Shown here: one piece after another, positions 47,754 to 58,927 of the stretch | Layout of the letters: the number at the start of each line of letters is the position of its first letter | How positions within the stretch are numbered: the first letter of the stretch is position 1 | Assembly: GCA_903834475.1 (NCBI GenBank) | Contig: CAILJH010000123.1 | Location: forward strand, 42,962 to 106,961 | Reading direction: 5' to 3' | From: an uncultured Prolixibacteraceae bacterium | GTDB lineage: Bacteria > Bacteroidota > Bacteroidia > Bacteroidales > Prolixibacteraceae | DNA: 64,000 nt | The notes under the pieces: model-generated | The model's database searches: none | What the model saw: only the letters and a program-made list of their open reading frames with translations | Told to the model about the DNA's origin: nothing | Program-made: the position numbers and the translations under genes

Positions 47754-48830
47754 TTATTTCTTGGAAAAATGTTTTGAATCGCCCCATTCGCCGTAACCAA
47801 TTTCGCAACCGGCCAGCTCAATGCGGGCTTCCAGACAATTCCGGCATAATTCTGCATCTTCATCCAAACATGGTTTGTTTTCGTACAATTGATATTCTTT
47901 CCGATAAATGCAGGGAGTCAGGTTTGGCATCAGGATATTGGCTCCGATCGTCAGCGCCTTTTCGCGGCCAGCCGGGTCGATAGCCTGCAAGGCAGTGGCA
48001 GCTGCAATATTAATATCCGGCATCAGCAGTCGCAAAGTGGCAACCATTTTCAAGGCCAGATCAAAACGCTGCTGTTTGGTTTTAAGTTGATTCCTGAATT
48101 GGTACATCGGAGTATCTTCGTGTTCAATGTAAGGTCCCATGCCAACCATATCAACATCCAGTCGCTTAAAAAAGAGCAGATCATCTGCTAAATCTTCCAG
48201 AGTCTGAAACGGAAATCCGATCATTACACCAGTGCCAACCTGATAGCCGGCAGCTTTTAAATCTTTTAAAGCCTGAAGTCGTCGGTCGAAGGAATGAAAT
48301 TCATTATCCGGATGAATTTTTCGGTACAAATCCGGATTGGAACTTTCGATGCGCAACAAGTACCTGTGCGCCCCGCTTTCGTGCCATTGACGGTAGGTTT
48401 CAGGACTTTGTTCGCCGCACGAAAGCGTAATTCCCAGTTCGTTATTGGAGGTTTCCTTGATTTTCCGAAGGAGTAAATTGATGCGTTGAACAAAGGCGGG
48501 AGATGAATTTTCTCCGGATTGCAAAACTACAGAACCAAACCGGTTAATCCATGCAAACCGGCAGGCTTCCAGAATTTCGTCATCCGAAGCTTCGTACCGG
48601 ATCACTTTTTCGTTACTCTTCCGGATTCCGCAATACAGGCAGTCTTTGGAGCAAATGTTTGAGAATTCGACCAAACCTCGAAAATACACTTTGTTTCCAA
48701 CAGCCGGAAGCTTAATGTTCTGTGCCTGCTGAAAGAGTTGCTGACGTTCCCCGCCTTCCGAGTTTAGCAAAAGAACCAGCTCTTCACGGGTAAAATCCTT
48801 GTCTTGCAGTATTTCTGAAAAAGTTTTCAT
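47754..48830 (-). CDS. hydE: [FeFe] hydrogenase H-cluster radical SAM maturase HydE
   Basis: FRGLVEFSNICSKDCLYCGIRKSNEKVIRYEAS (CX3CX2C), SGENSSPAFVQRI, MGPYIEHEDTPM. Confidence 0.9.
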   Translation of the reverse strand: MKTFSEILQDKDFTREELVLLLNSEGGERQQLFQQAQNIKLPAVGNKVYFRGLVEFSNICSKDCLYCGIRKSNEKVIRYEASDDEILEACRFAWINRFGSVVLQSGENSSPAFVQRINLLLRKIKETSNNELGITLSCGEQSPETYRQWHESGAHRYLLRIESSNPDLYRKIHPDNEFHSFDRRLQALKDLKAAGYQVGTGVMIGFPFQTLEDLADDLLFFKRLDVDMVGMGPYIEHEDTPMYQFRNQLKTKQQRFDLALKMVATLRLLMPDINIAAATALQAIDPAGREKALTIGANILMPNLTPCIYRKEYQLYENKPCLDEDAELCRNCLEARIELAGCEIGYGEWGDSKHFSKK

Positions 48831-48852
48831 GATTGGCGAAGATACAAAATAA

Positions 48853-48969
48853 AAGCCCCTCTAAATCTCCCCGCAGGGGAGACGTTGAGCGATTCCACCT
48901 AAAATTATATAAACTTATAAATACCGATTTTTTAAGCCCCCTCTTTTGGAGGGGGTTTGGGGGAGGCTT
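48853..48969. repeat. Palindrome pair: A 48853-48884, B 48934-48969
   Basis: AAGCCCCTCTAAATCTCCCCGCAGGGGAGACGTT and AAGCCCCCTCTTTTGGAGGGGGTTTGGGGGAGGCTT between divergent hydE and marR-like gene. Confidence 0.9.
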
Positions 48970-49034
48970 CAGCGGTTGGCTAAAAAATTTTCTAATTTAG
49001 TTGTTCGTTTAAACTTACTGCCTATATTTACTGT

Positions 49035-49451
49035 ATGGAAAAAATGGTAGAATTGATCGCAAAATTTTCATGGACAATCGGACAATTGGAAGAAGCTGCC
49101 AAAGAGCAATTCAATTTTAATGATTTGACTTTGACGCAGATGAACTATCTGGAAACCATCAGTCAGCTTCATAATCCAAATCTGACTGAATTGTCCATTG
49201 AGTTGAATTTAACGAAACCAACGGTAAAAGTCGCTATCGATAAGCTGATAGAGAAGGATTACATATACCGCGTTAAATCTGATGAAGACCGTCGCAGTGC
49301 TCATTTGCACCTGACTGAAAAGGGGAAAGTAATTAATCAGATGCACGATGAGGCACATCAACGAATGGTTGAGCTGATTAAGAAGAGTGTTGGAAAAACA
49401 GAACTGAAGCAGTTGGAGAACATCCTTGAAAAAATATTCCTGAAGCGATAA
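49035..49451 (+). CDS. MarR family transcriptional regulator
   Basis: LTELSIELNLTKPTVKVAIDKLIEKDYIYRVKSDEDRRSAHLHLTEKG winged-helix pattern. Confidence 0.9.
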   Translation: MEKMVELIAKFSWTIGQLEEAAKEQFNFNDLTLTQMNYLETISQLHNPNLTELSIELNLTKPTVKVAIDKLIEKDYIYRVKSDEDRRSAHLHLTEKGKVINQMHDEAHQRMVELIKKSVGKTELKQLENILEKIFLKR

Positions 49452-49555
49452 AAAATTTGCATATATGGTTAGTATTTTCTAATCAAATAATTAGCTTAAA
49501 ACAAGCTTATGAAACGAGCCATGTGAAATAATCATCTACGTAACTTTGGTTAACG

Positions 49556-52147
49556 ATGGCGAGTTACATCTGGCATTTAAAAACAAATTATTATCAAATG
49601 AAAATCGATTTAAAATCAGACAAATTTCACGGATTAAGCAGCGAGCAGGTTGCAGAGAAACAAAGAGCTGAAGGTCTAAATGAATTGCCCTCGTCAAAAC
49701 CTAAGAATCTGTTCACCATTGCCTGGGGTGTGGTTAAAGAACCTATGTTTCTGTTGCTTGTTGCCTGTGGTACTTTGTACCTGGTTTTGGGCGATATTCA
49801 GGAAGGCCTGATGTTGCTTGGTTTTGTCTTCGTCATCATGGGGATTGAATTTTATCAGGAAAAGAAAACTGAGAAAGCCCTGGATGCGCTGAAAGACCTT
49901 GCCAGCCCGCGTGCTTTGGTCATTCGCGAAGGTGTTGAAAAACGCATTGCCGGTCGCGAGGTGGTTACAGACGACCTGGTTATTCTGCAGGAGGGCGACC
50001 GGGTACCAGCCGATGCCACCGTTTTGTATTCGGTGAACCTGATGGCCGACGAATCGTTGCTGACCGGCGAATCGGTTCCCGTCAGTAAATCGGAATGGAA
50101 TGGTAGTGATCTGGAAACTCAGCCAGGAGGTGACGAATTGCCGTTCGTATTTTCAGGTTCGATGATAGTTCAGGGAAATGGAATTGTGAAAGTGACTTCC
50201 ATTGGTCAAAATACCCAGATTGGGAAAATCGGGAAAGCACTGGCTTCAGTGGTGGAGGAACCTACCAAACTGAAAACCGAGATGGCTTCGCTGGTAAAAA
50301 AACTGGCCATAATCGGGATCTCTCTTTGTGTGGTAGTAATTCTTGTTTATACATTCACTCGTGGTGATTTGCTGAAGGGATTCCTGGCCGGAATTACTCT
50401 GGCAATGGCCATGCTTCCTGAAGAATTCCCGGTGGTACTGACCGTTTTTATGGCTCTCGGTGCCTGGCGGATGTCCAAAAAAAATGTGTTGACTCGCAAG
50501 CCTTCGGCCGTTGAAACACTGGGTTCAGCAACAGTTTTGTGTACTGACAAGACGGGTACGCTTACCCAAAATAAAATGACGGTCACTCAGTTGTATAATG
50601 GAATTGAATTTCATGCAGTCAGTAAAACCAATGGATTTCCGGAAGAGTTTCATGAAATTATCGAATATGGCATTTTGTCGAGCCAGACGAATCCATTTGA
50701 TCCGATGGAGCGGGCCATTACCAATATGGGCGATTCCTACTTACAGAATACCGAGCACATTCATGCCGACTGGCACATGGTGAAGGAATACCCGCTTTCG
50801 AAAGACCTGCTGGCTATGTCGCGGGTTTTCACCAATAGGCAAAATCAGCAGCAAACAATAGCCACCAAAGGAGCGCCAGAAGCTATTTTTGATTTGTGCC
50901 ATCTTTCGGAAAACGAGAAGTCAAAATTTGCAGACGCTGTTTCTGAAATGGCTTCTGCCGGCTTGAGGGTGCTGGGTGTTGCCCGAGCGATGATCGGGTC
51001 TGAAGATCTGCCGGCAATACAGCATGATTTCGATTTCGAATTTATCGGGTTGCTGGCTTTGTCGGATCCGATTCGTGAAACTGTTCCGGAAGCGGTCCGC
51101 GAATGTTATCAGGCTGGAATTCGGGTGATCATGATCACTGGGGATTACCCGGTAACCGCTATGAATATTGCCAGGGAGATTGGATTGAAAAATTACCAGG
51201 TTTCAATCAGCGGGACCGAGTTACATCAGATGACTGAGGAGGAATTATGCGAACGAATCAAGGACGTGAATGTTTTTGCCCGTGTGATTCCGGAGCAGAA
51301 ACTGAAAATTGTGAATGCCCTCAAACGAAACGGTGAAATTGTAGCCATGACTGGTGATGGTGTGAATGATGCCCCCGCACTGAAAGCATCAAATATTGGT
51401 ATTGCCATGGGCGAAAAAGGAACCGATGTCGCCCGGGAAGCTTCATCGCTGGTGCTCATGGATGACAATTTTGCGTCGATTGTCGGGGCCATAAAAATGG
51501 GTCGCCGGATATTCGATAACCTGCAAAAAGCGCTTGGATATATTTTTGCCATTCACGTTCCAATTGCCGGACTGTCGCTCATTCCGGTGTTCTTTGCCGA
51601 CTGGCCGCTTCTGCTATGGCCGGTACATATTGTTTTCCTCGAACTGATTATCGATCCGGCCTGTTCCATTATTTTTGAAGCCGAGCTGGAAGAGAAAAAC
51701 GTGATGAACCGTCCGCCAAAAGATATCAATGAACCATTCTTTGGAGCAGGTAAAATCTGGCTGAGTTGTACCCAGGGAATCGGAATTCTGGCAACTGTTT
51801 TTGCCGTTTATTTCTTTGGACTGAAAATGAATTATTCCGAGCAGGAAGTACGTGCTCTGGCTTTTACTACCCTGATTGCATCAAATATTGCAGTGATTTT
51901 ATCGAACCGTTCATGGACACGGAATATATTCAAGATCATTGCAACCCCCAACAAAACTGTAAAATGGGTTGTTGGCGGAGCTGCTTTTTTCCTGGTTTTA
52001 ATACTGAATGTTCCATTCCTGATGAATATGTTTCAATTCAAAGCAATCAGTTTAACTGAAGCAGTGGTATGCGTAGCTCTTGGATTTTCGAGCATTATCT
52101 GGTTCGAATTGTATAAGGTGTATTCGAATTGGGAAAAAAAAATTTGA
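49556..52147 (+). CDS. Cation-translocating P-type ATPase (P2-type)
   Basis: DKTGTLTQNKM, TGDGVNDAPALKASNIGIAMG, LTGESVPVSK; start may be 49598 (MKIDLKSDKFHGL). Confidence 0.93.
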   Translation: MASYIWHLKTNYYQMKIDLKSDKFHGLSSEQVAEKQRAEGLNELPSSKPKNLFTIAWGVVKEPMFLLLVACGTLYLVLGDIQEGLMLLGFVFVIMGIEFYQEKKTEKALDALKDLASPRALVIREGVEKRIAGREVVTDDLVILQEGDRVPADATVLYSVNLMADESLLTGESVPVSKSEWNGSDLETQPGGDELPFVFSGSMIVQGNGIVKVTSIGQNTQIGKIGKALASVVEEPTKLKTEMASLVKKLAIIGISLCVVVILVYTFTRGDLLKGFLAGITLAMAMLPEEFPVVLTVFMALGAWRMSKKNVLTRKPSAVETLGSATVLCTDKTGTLTQNKMTVTQLYNGIEFHAVSKTNGFPEEFHEIIEYGILSSQTNPFDPMERAITNMGDSYLQNTEHIHADWHMVKEYPLSKDLLAMSRVFTNRQNQQQTIATKGAPEAIFDLCHLSENEKSKFADAVSEMASAGLRVLGVARAMIGSEDLPAIQHDFDFEFIGLLALSDPIRETVPEAVRECYQAGIRVIMITGDYPVTAMNIAREIGLKNYQVSISGTELHQMTEEELCERIKDVNVFARVIPEQKLKIVNALKRNGEIVAMTGDGVNDAPALKASNIGIAMGEKGTDVAREASSLVLMDDNFASIVGAIKMGRRIFDNLQKALGYIFAIHVPIAGLSLIPVFFADWPLLLWPVHIVFLELIIDPACSIIFEAELEEKNVMNRPPKDINEPFFGAGKIWLSCTQGIGILATVFAVYFFGLKMNYSEQEVRALAFTTLIASNIAVILSNRSWTRNIFKIIATPNKTVKWVVGGAAFFLVLILNVPFLMNMFQFKAISLTEAVVCVALGFSSIIWFELYKVYSNWEKKI

Positions 52148-52205
52148 TGTTTGGATTTATCGGCCGTTAGAAATTTTCCCAATTCGATATCCTGAAAGAA
52201 TTTTA

Positions 52206-52781
52206 TTATTTCGGATTTGTTGGAAGCTGTTTTGAAAAATCGGTATAATTTCTGACTATCATTTTTGCGATTTCTTCAATGCTTGAATTTGTGGTATCAA
52301 TTACCAAATCGTAATTTCTTAAATCGCCGCAATCTACACCGTATATCGACTTGAAACGCTTATCCTCTGCAGCTCTCCGCTCCAGCAGGTTTAACGATTT
52401 TTCGTGAGCATCTTCAATCATGGGTTCACCTTGCCGCTGATTGTCTGCAATTACTCTTTGCGCTGCTACCATTGGATCGACAGTCAAATATATTTTAAAT
52501 GATTTGCGAATGAAGTGCCAGGCCATTCTTGAGTCGAGAATATAGGAATCTTCTTCGTCATTTATTTTGATTACCTGATCGTCAATGTACTTGTCAATAT
52601 CCAGGTTTTTTTCTGAAAAATAATTCAGTTCCAGCGTATTCATCCCGTTTTCTTTACCAATCTGACGTTGGATGCTACCGGTGGAAATATATTTGAAGTT
52701 TAGTATTTCACACAAGACCCTTGCAACGCTGCTTTTACCACTTCCCAGGTCGCCGGTGATTGTAATATCAAGTTTGGCCAT
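52206..52781 (-). CDS. Cytidylate kinase-like protein
   Basis: ITITGDLGSGKSSVARVLCEILNFKYISTGSI P-loop. Confidence 0.85.
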   Translation of the reverse strand: MAKLDITITGDLGSGKSSVARVLCEILNFKYISTGSIQRQIGKENGMNTLELNYFSEKNLDIDKYIDDQVIKINDEEDSYILDSRMAWHFIRKSFKIYLTVDPMVAAQRVIADNQRQGEPMIEDAHEKSLNLLERRAAEDKRFKSIYGVDCGDLRNYDLVIDTTNSSIEEIAKMIVRNYTDFSKQLPTNPK

Positions 52782-52897
52782 TTTAATAATTTGATGGCAA
52801 AGATATATTTTTCCGGCATTTGGTTTTAAAAATTGCAGCGACTTTCACCATTCGATTGAAGATAGTGTTTCCCGGTGAAAAATGGTTTCTTATCGAA

Positions 52898-54211
52898 TTA
52901 CCACCAGCGTATGCCAGCCAGTCTGCACAAATCCATGCCTGAAAGTAAAAGGTTGTATTCGAACTGAAGTTGGCTCAACTGTGCTTCTTTGGAATTTGAA
53001 ACAGCGGTCAACAGTTCAAGGTTAGTGATCACGCCATACTTGTAGCGGTCGGTAGCCAGGTCCTGAGCCATTTGCGCCTGATTGATCAAAGTATCAGCAC
53101 TGGCCAGCTTTTTCTGATTCCGGCGGATATCATCAAGCGCATTCAACAGGTCTTTATTCAAAACTACTTTCTGCGTTTCGAGAGCCAGCTTCGAAGCGTC
53201 ATGATTAATAAGTGCCAGTTTTCGCTGGAATGCTGGACGTGAAGCGGAAAGAATGGGTATTGTGATACCAAGCCCGGCAAAATAATTAAAATTAATATCG
53301 TCAATTTGTGGCATGTACCCGTTTTTGTAGCCAAGTCCGGCCTGTAGGTTTAGAACAGGCAGACGGCTGCGCTCAGCAGTAACAATGTCCCAGCCGGTCG
53401 ATCTGATTTTATCTCCGGCAATACGAATGTCAGGATTATTACGGTATGCCAGGGCTGAAACTGAATCGGTCACCAGGTTGAAAGCAGACTGATTAAAACT
53501 GGTATCGTTCAGGTAATCTTTTCCTGAATTGCCGGTCAGCATTCCAAGCATATTGTACTGCTTGTCGAGCTGTGACTTCAAATCAGTATAAAAATTTCTG
53601 GCAACGGTATATTTTACCTGGGTCGAGACCAGATCATAATTCAGGGCATCCCCGTTGTTCACTTTTACACTGATCTGCTTTAAAGTGGATTGAAGCAATT
53701 TAATCTGTTCCTGCTGAACGGACAGACTTTTATTCAGGAAAATAATGGAATAATAAATCTGCGCAACCTGGTAGGCCAGAGTTATTTTAAAGCCTTCCAA
53801 ATTGTCTTTCGAGATGTCCAGGTCACATTTTGCTTTATTCAATAACGAATTGACTCGCAAATCAATCAATGGCTGGGCAAGGACAATGGAAGCATTGTAA
53901 TTGTCAGCCGGCTGTATCCTTATTTCCTGGTTATGACCATTTCCGTCGGGAAAAAGTATGGCTGGTGTCGGATACTGTTTTCGGTATGAAAGATCGCCCA
54001 TGGCTGTAGGGAAATAGGCTGTTTTTCCAAGGTCCACCTTCACTTCATTCAGGCTAACCAGATCATTCATTTCACCCACTTTTGGATATTTTTGGAAGGA
54101 CTGTTCCACCAGCGTTTTTAGCTCTGCCGGAACTTTAAGTTCCTGTGCAGATATTTGATAAACCGAAAGGACGATTGTGAGTAATAAAAACAGGACTTTC
54201 ATAGTGTGCAA
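52898..54211 (-). CDS. TolC family outer membrane efflux protein
   Basis: Signal peptide; coiled-coil repeats typical of OEP; adjacent to MFS/HlyD genes. Confidence 0.88.
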   Translation of the reverse strand: MHTMKVLFLLLTIVLSVYQISAQELKVPAELKTLVEQSFQKYPKVGEMNDLVSLNEVKVDLGKTAYFPTAMGDLSYRKQYPTPAILFPDGNGHNQEIRIQPADNYNASIVLAQPLIDLRVNSLLNKAKCDLDISKDNLEGFKITLAYQVAQIYYSIIFLNKSLSVQQEQIKLLQSTLKQISVKVNNGDALNYDLVSTQVKYTVARNFYTDLKSQLDKQYNMLGMLTGNSGKDYLNDTSFNQSAFNLVTDSVSALAYRNNPDIRIAGDKIRSTGWDIVTAERSRLPVLNLQAGLGYKNGYMPQIDDINFNYFAGLGITIPILSASRPAFQRKLALINHDASKLALETQKVVLNKDLLNALDDIRRNQKKLASADTLINQAQMAQDLATDRYKYGVITNLELLTAVSNSKEAQLSQLQFEYNLLLSGMDLCRLAGIRWW

Positions 54212-54237
54212 AAATTAATTCAGTTTCTTAATATATT

Positions 54238-55800
54238 TTAAACTTCTTCAGCGGCTAACATTGTCAGCTTGTTTAGTTTGCGGTTTTTCCGGGCCAGCAG
54301 AATCAGCGGAAAGGCGAATAAAATAAAGATCGTAGCGTACAGAAAGGCATCGAGGTAACTCAGCAAAAAGGATTGTTTCATTATCGTAAGCTCGATTACC
54401 TGGTAGGTTTGTTTCTGTAAATTAGCTGCCAGCGGCAGTTTCGACTGCAGTCCCTGGTAAATCTGGTTATAGCGTTCGGTAAATTGAGCACTTCCGCTGT
54501 AGATGTTGCTGATCAGGTCGATCCGGTGAATGGCTACCCGGTGAGCGATATAATTGTTGATGATGGCAATTCCGAAAGATCCGCCCAACTGACGCATCAT
54601 GTTGTTCAGGGCAACTCCCTGCGGAATGTCTTTGGGCTGCAATCCCGCAACTGCCATGGCATTCAGCGGAACAAAAAGGAAGGCGAGACCGGCCCCGCGT
54701 ATCATCAAAGGCAGCGCAAAAAAACTTGAGCTTACATTCTGATCTGCCTGCGACATCAATATTCCGAAGCCCATCAGGGTTATAAATCCGAGGGTCACAA
54801 ATAGTTGAGGTCGGATTCCATTTTGCAACATCTTACCTATAAAAGGCATCATGATTAGGGATAAAAAAGATGCTGGCAAAAGTGTGATGCCTGTTTCATA
54901 GGCTGTGTAACCTAAAACCCTTTGTAACATCAGTGGGAAAATAAACACCGAGGTAAATAGGATAAACCCGACAATAAATGTGAGCAATGTGGTAATTGCC
55001 AGGTTCCAGTCCTTCAAAATACGAAGGTTGACAACAGGCTCTTTCTGTTGCAGTTCCCACCAGATAAACGTGATCAGGCCAACCACCGCGACAACAGTTA
55101 GTCCGATGATCAACCTCGAATCGTACCAGTCTTCTGCTTCGCCCCGCTCAAGCACATATTGCAGGGCACCTACACCGATGGTAAGCAGGAAAATCCCTGA
55201 CCAGTCGATGCTGGGCTTGAAATGGGCGATAGCCCTTGGTGGTATAAAACGATAGGCAAGCATACTGGCTATGATTCCGAAGGGAACATTGATAAAGAAA
55301 ATCAATGGCCAGGAATAACTGTCGATGATAATTCCACCAACTGTTGGTCCGAGTGTTGGTCCGAGCACCACGCCCATGCCGAATAATGCTGCTGCCATTC
55401 CCCGCTGTTTTCCTGTGAATGTCTCAAACAGAATGGCCTGTGAAGTAGAAAGCAGCGCACCTCCGCCCAATCCCTGGACAAATCGCCACAAAACTATTTC
55501 CCATAAAGTGGTTGAGGTGCCGCAAAGAACCGATGCTACGGTAAAAATTGCAATGGAAGCCATGTAATAGCGCAACCTGCCGAAATAAGCAGCCAGAAAA
55601 CCCGTCATGGGAATAATGATCACATTGGCTATGGCATACGAAGTAATGACCCAGGCGATGTCTTCGATGGAAGCACCCAGGTTTCCAGCCATTTGGTTCA
55701 GCGCTACATTCACAATGGAAGTATCGATCAGCTCCATGATGGCAGCCGAGATCGTTGTGATCGCGATGAAGATTTTCGCCGTCTTACTGAGAGATTCCAT
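54238..55800 (-). CDS. DHA2 family MFS multidrug transporter (EmrB-like)
   Basis: LIDTSIVNVALNQMAGNLGASIEDIAWVITSYAIANVI, GLGGGALLSTSQAIL, 14-TM layout. Confidence 0.93.
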   Translation of the reverse strand: MESLSKTAKIFIAITTISAAIMELIDTSIVNVALNQMAGNLGASIEDIAWVITSYAIANVIIIPMTGFLAAYFGRLRYYMASIAIFTVASVLCGTSTTLWEIVLWRFVQGLGGGALLSTSQAILFETFTGKQRGMAAALFGMGVVLGPTLGPTVGGIIIDSYSWPLIFFINVPFGIIASMLAYRFIPPRAIAHFKPSIDWSGIFLLTIGVGALQYVLERGEAEDWYDSRLIIGLTVVAVVGLITFIWWELQQKEPVVNLRILKDWNLAITTLLTFIVGFILFTSVFIFPLMLQRVLGYTAYETGITLLPASFLSLIMMPFIGKMLQNGIRPQLFVTLGFITLMGFGILMSQADQNVSSSFFALPLMIRGAGLAFLFVPLNAMAVAGLQPKDIPQGVALNNMMRQLGGSFGIAIINNYIAHRVAIHRIDLISNIYSGSAQFTERYNQIYQGLQSKLPLAANLQKQTYQVIELTIMKQSFLLSYLDAFLYATIFILFAFPLILLARKNRKLNKLTMLAAEEV

Positions 55801-55802
55801 GG

Positions 55803-56858
55803 TTATTTTTCAAGTGGAACAGATACGACCACGCTCATACCGGCCCGGAGTAAATCTTTGTATTTTTCAACATCCAGAATTTCTATTCGCACCGGAACAC
55901 GCTGGGTGACTTTAACAAAGTTTCCGGTAGCATTGTCGGGAGGAAGCAACGAAAATTTGGCTCCGGTTGCATCCGATATGGAAACAACTTTACCCTGAAC
56001 ATCAAGACTTGGATAACCGTCAATTTTAAGATGTACGATTTGTCCGACCTTTACATTTTTCAGCTGGCTTTCCTTAAAGTTTGCAACCACCCACTGACTT
56101 TGTGTATTTACAATGGTGAAAAGTGGAGCTCCTGCCTGAATGAATTGACCTTCGTCGATGTTTCTTTTTCCCAGTTTGCCATCCGCTATGGCATAAATCC
56201 GGCAGTATGAAAGTTTCAACCGTTGCTGATCGATACGGACTTTTTTTATCTCCGTCTGCGCTATGTTTTTATTTACCAGAGAACTTAACACTGCAAGCCG
56301 TGTTTCCGCAACCCGCACATCAATCCGGCTTGTTTCGAGTTGCATGGATGTGACATCGAAAATCGACTGAGTATCATCCAGTTGTTTTTGAGTGATTGCA
56401 TTTCCTTCTAAAAGGCTTTTGTCACGTTTCAGGTCACTTGTTGTTTTGGCCAGTCGTAATTTAATCACCTCTAAGTTTCCTTTGGAAGAGGCAAGCGAAG
56501 CTTCAGCATTGACGAGCGAGGCTCTGGCATTATCGATATCCGAAAGAGATTGCGTGTAATCAGCCTGCATTTCCTGAAGCTGCAAGGTGAGTTCTGCAGA
56601 ATCAACCACCATCAGCAACTGACCTTTGGTTACGGTGGAATAGTCGTCGGCATAAATTTTATTAACATATCCGGAAACCCTTGAAAGAATTGGGACCAGT
56701 CTCATTTCAATCTGAGCATTATCCGTTTCTTCATGATGAATTGCGAACCAGACTTCTTTCACCAGAAATATTAAACCGATAATCACAACGGTGCCGATGA
56801 TGATACGGGGAAGTACTTTCATCCCTTTTGCCGGTTCTGTTTTGGATTTAGTATCCAT
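55803..56858 (-). CDS. HlyD/EmrA family efflux periplasmic adaptor
   Basis: Single N-terminal TM, VDSAELTLQLQ...coiled coil, QWVVANFKESQLKNVKVGQ. Confidence 0.92.
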   Translation of the reverse strand: MDTKSKTEPAKGMKVLPRIIIGTVVIIGLIFLVKEVWFAIHHEETDNAQIEMRLVPILSRVSGYVNKIYADDYSTVTKGQLLMVVDSAELTLQLQEMQADYTQSLSDIDNARASLVNAEASLASSKGNLEVIKLRLAKTTSDLKRDKSLLEGNAITQKQLDDTQSIFDVTSMQLETSRIDVRVAETRLAVLSSLVNKNIAQTEIKKVRIDQQRLKLSYCRIYAIADGKLGKRNIDEGQFIQAGAPLFTIVNTQSQWVVANFKESQLKNVKVGQIVHLKIDGYPSLDVQGKVVSISDATGAKFSLLPPDNATGNFVKVTQRVPVRIEILDVEKYKDLLRAGMSVVVSVPLEK

Positions 56859-56931
56859 AGATTTTAAGTTTTATTATTTGTAATTCAATGTTTTTAGCAA
56901 AGTTAGCTGACTCGTTTTTGCTCTCTGGTTA

Positions 56932-56962
56932 ATAACGAAAAAGGAGCACTTATGCTCCCCGT
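56932..56962 (-). terminator. Intrinsic terminator on minus strand
   Basis: Minus strand GGAGCA-TAAG-TGCTCC followed by TTTTT. Confidence 0.65.
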
Positions 56963-57228
56963 AAAAAACAGCCAGTGTGAACATAACCATTCAAGAGTCA
57001 AAAAGTTTTTTAACAATGGAAAAACACAATCTGCGAAGGTAGTTTTTTTAACCAATATGCTTAAATCGTATTTCCAATTCAAGTCAGGATTTGAAAACCA
57101 CTTTTTACAAGTTCTTTTATGAAATTTCCGGAAGGTATGTATATACTGTCCATCTCTTTTAATTTCATTAGGCAAATCCTTCTCGAGTTCAGGTATAGCT
57201 GACAATACAATCCAGTTAGCTATCGGGA

Positions 57229-57804
<576 letters not shown>

Positions 57805-57984
57805 AATGTGTAATTCCGGTTTATTTACAATGTTGCGCAATGAACTGCAGATAATAGTGGTGACGGTTTTGTAGCCATAAACTGTCGAAACCAATAAAAG
57901 TTTATTCGTAATCCAAGCAATTGTTTTCGCAATTCCTGTTCTATTTCTCAGGTGCTGTTTCCGGTCGTGAGTTGTCGTTTCTTC

Positions 57985-58392
57985 TCAAATTGCTTTCATT
58001 TTGTTTCCCTTTGCTTCATGCGTCACTTCCGCAAGTCCAAGTTTTTCCATCAAAGGAGGGATATACATTCCAAAGCGACCACGAAGTCCTTTCTTTAGAC
58101 CATACCAACCTTTAACCGGATTTTTCTCTGAGCGCCCCCAGGCTTCTACCGTTCCTTCTTTTGCAGGCTTTTGTTCGTCGGCACTTCCAAGCTCCATCCA
58201 GTCACCGTGTGCTTTCAGCATGGAATGAAGGTCATTCAGGCAACTTATGTCGTATAGCAACACTGTTTTGCCAACGGTGCAAACTAAAACTTCCTTGCCA
58301 TCTTTTTCGTCAACATGCATTGTATATTCTGATGACAATGGTGGCGTTTTTAAAACCAAAGGTTTTTCTTTTGTTCCGATTTTATTTTTCAT
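57985..58392 (-). CDS. Conserved hypothetical protein (135 aa)
   Basis: Complete ORF with Bacteroidota-like codon use; MKNKIGTKEKPLVLKTPPLSSEYTMHVDEKDGKEVLVC... Confidence 0.7.
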   Translation of the reverse strand: MKNKIGTKEKPLVLKTPPLSSEYTMHVDEKDGKEVLVCTVGKTVLLYDISCLNDLHSMLKAHGDWMELGSADEQKPAKEGTVEAWGRSEKNPVKGWYGLKKGLRGRFGMYIPPLMEKLGLAEVTHEAKGNKMKAI

Positions 58393-58927
58393 TTTTCTTT
58401 TATTTGAGTTAAAAAAATGTCTTGTAATGAGCCGGGCAAAGCAAGTAATTCTTGATTGTACAGAACTTCTGGTCCGCTTAATTTCAATTGTACCTGAAAA
58501 AGATTCTGTTCATCTTCCGATTTAACAATGCAGTATGAATAAAAGTTTTGTTAACGCTCGATAAACATACGATGTATTTGATGGAAAGATAATTAAGCCT
58601 TTTAAAATCGGTCAATATGCTTTTTATATATCTCTGAAATTCTTCCGAGAACTCTGTTTTAGTTGTCTAAGTTACTTTAACTATTTCCATGTTGTATTAA
58701 GGTACATGAATGATGTACCAATTAGAATTATTAGAAAAGAAGTCCGGAATGATTCCCTTCTCACGTTTTAATTGTCATGCAGGGGTGGATTTCGGGAGAT
58801 TTCCTTTCAAGCCAAGAAGTTATCTGAGCTGAATGATACACACCGAAAATCCTTGCTTCAAAAGTTTCGGGTAGCTGGTTCAATAGCCAAGTGCTTTGTA
58901 TACTGCCGTTTAGTTGTCGGTTTAATT

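Noticed and set aside
56903-57205. 100-aa minus-strand ORF upstream of the efflux operon
   Set aside because: Runs through a minus-strand intrinsic terminator (56932-56962), has low-complexity, non-family-like sequence; probably spurious.
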